A program made the position numbers and the translations under genes. From JAEYFP01 sp964566545 (GTDB taxonomy: Bacteria > Bacillota > Clostridia > Lachnospirales > Lachnospiraceae), in assembly GCA_964566545.1 (NCBI GenBank), contig CAZMIX010000038.1, forward strand, positions 1-22,496: DNA of 22,496 bases. Reading direction: 5' to 3'. A model generated the notes under the pieces. It was given only the letters and a program-made list of their open reading frames with translations. It made no database searches and had not been told where the DNA came from. Every line of letters begins with the position of its first letter. Positions within the stretch are counted from its first letter, which is position 1. Of this stretch, positions 21,484 through 22,496 are shown piece after piece.

Positions 21484-22496
21484 TCAGAACTGTTTTAAAA
21501 AACGGATATCATTTTCATACAGCAGACGCATATCGTCGATTTCATATTTGAGCAGGGCGATCCTTTCCAGCCCGAGGCCAAAGGCAAAGCCGGAATATTC
21601 CTCCGGGTCGATGCCGCTCATCTTCAGCACGTTCGGATGCACCATACCGCAGCCGAGAATTTCGATCCAGCCTGTTCCCTTACAGAACCGGCAGCCCTTG
21701 CCTCCGCATTTAAAGCAGGAAACATCCGCCTCCGCACTCGGCTCCGTGAAATTGAAATGATGCGGTCTGAAACGTATCTTCGTTTCTTCTCCGAACAACT
21801 CCTTTGCAAATTCTGCAAGCGTTCCCTTTAAATCAGCAAAGGTAATATACTTGTCGACGACAAGTCCTTCGATCTGATGAAAGGACGGAGAATGCGTCGC
21901 ATCCACTTCGTCGGAGCGAAATACCCTTCCGGGCGCTATCATACGAATCGGTAGCTTTCCCTTTTCCATCTCGTGCACCTGCGTTCCCGATGTCTGGGTA
22001 CGCAGTAAAAAATCTCCGTTGATATAAAACGTATCCTGTTCATCCTTTGCCGGATGGTCGGCAGGAATGTTCAGTGCTTCAAAGTTATAATAATCAGTTT
22101 CAATTTCCGGTCCTTCCACAACTTCATAACCCATGCCGACAAAAATACGCTCGACTTCCTCCATAACAATCGTGTTTGGATGGCGATGTCCCATCGTACC
22201 CTTTTTGCCAGGCAGCGTCACGTCGATGACCTCGTTTTTCATTTGCAACTCTCTGACGGCTCGCTCCATGTTCAGCCTGGCTTCTTCCAGCGCCTGCTCA
22301 ATCGCCTCTCGCGTCTCATTGACCATCTGACCGACTTTCGGACGATCCTCGGGAGCAACATCCTTCATCCCTTTTAAAACGGATGTCAGTTCTCCTTTTT
22401 TTCCAAGGAAAGTCACCTTCACCTCATTCAATTTCTCCAACACATCCGACGCCTGAATCTGCTTAAGCGCCTCGTTTCTGATCTGCTGCAGCTGCT
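21484..22496 (-). CDS. pheS: Phenylalanyl-tRNA synthetase alpha subunit (5' end beyond window)
   Basis: Catalytic alpha chain of PheRS. The frame stays open to the window edge at 22496, so the true start is outside, probably only a few residues further on. Seen: the end of the N-terminal coiled coil (EALKQIQASDVLEKLNEV, then VTFLGKKGELTSVLKGM), the GHRHPNTIVMEEVERIF segment, class II motif 2 (FRSDEVDATHSPSFHQIEG), and motif 3 near the C terminus (FGLGLERIALLKY). A Cys-rich insert, CFKCGGKGCRFC, precedes GWIEILGCGMVHPNVL, as in many Firmicute PheS. pheT follows after 63 bp on the same transcript. Any T-box leader would lie upstream of this window. Confidence 0.97.
   Translation of the reverse strand, partial: QLQQIRNEALKQIQASDVLEKLNEVKVTFLGKKGELTSVLKGMKDVAPEDRPKVGQMVNETREAIEQALEEARLNMERAVRELQMKNEVIDVTLPGKKGTMGHRHPNTIVMEEVERIFVGMGYEVVEGPEIETDYYNFEALNIPADHPAKDEQDTFYINGDFLLRTQTSGTQVHEMEKGKLPIRMIAPGRVFRSDEVDATHSPSFHQIEGLVVDKYITFADLKGTLAEFAKELFGEETKIRFRPHHFNFTEPSAEADVSCFKCGGKGCRFCKGTGWIEILGCGMVHPNVLKMSGIDPEEYSGFAFGLGLERIALLKYEIDDMRLLYENDIRFLKQF

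Noticed and set aside
1..22496. Mobile element, prophage, CRISPR array or defence island
   Set aside because: No transposase, integrase, phage gene, terminal repeats or spaced direct-repeat array is visible; the single Mrr-like gene alone does not make a defence island.

Overview
The window comes from a low-to-medium GC Firmicute, most likely a clostridial gut anaerobe of the Lachnospiraceae type. This is inferred from strong AGGAGG ribosome-binding sites, sigma-A promoters with 17-bp spacers, a lipoprotein PstS, a TTTACA-type Pho box, a clostridial-style EF-G paralogue and a His-less HPr-like protein. It is mainly a housekeeping chromosomal region. I see no insertion sequence, prophage, CRISPR array, rRNA or tRNA.

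Layout from left to right. (1) The 5' part of leuS (minus strand, cut by the window edge) with its own promoter. (2) An EF-G-like GTPase (minus) ending in a clear terminator. (3) A 301-bp divergent intergenic region with a promoter in each direction. (4) A plus-strand aromatic amino acid operon, aroF-tyrA-aroA, closed by a strong bidirectional terminator. (5) A minus-strand block holding a small HPr-like protein and the complete phosphate regulon pstS-pstC-pstA-pstB-phoU-phoB-phoR, read from right to left. A three-repeat Pho box sits in front of pstS and a probable internal promoter in front of phoU. (6) The minus-strand glycolytic pair gpmI-eno. (7) A membrane-anchored Mrr-like nuclease and a PilZ-domain protein (both minus). 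(8) pheS (cut by the edge), pheT and queA (minus).

How the genes work together. aroF starts the shikimate pathway, aroA makes EPSP and tyrA commits prephenate to tyrosine. PstSCAB imports phosphate, and PhoU, PhoR and PhoB sense it and switch the operon on through the Pho box. GpmI and Eno catalyse consecutive steps of lower glycolysis. PheST charges tRNA-Phe and QueA makes a queuosine precursor in tRNA.

The most interesting material is regulatory. The eno ribosome-binding site lies inside the 3' arm of a perfect 14-bp hairpin that is followed by a U-run, so it could block translation, transcription, or both. The Mrr-like gene likewise starts only 12 nt after the U-tract of a strong terminator. 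The pst Pho box overlaps a hairpin in the 3' region of eno. A perfect 12-bp-arm hairpin is embedded in the first codons of pstC. At the protein level, the EF-G-like GTPase lacks the switch II histidine and the NKxD motif, and the HPr-like protein has lost the phosphoryl-accepting His but kept the regulatory Ser.
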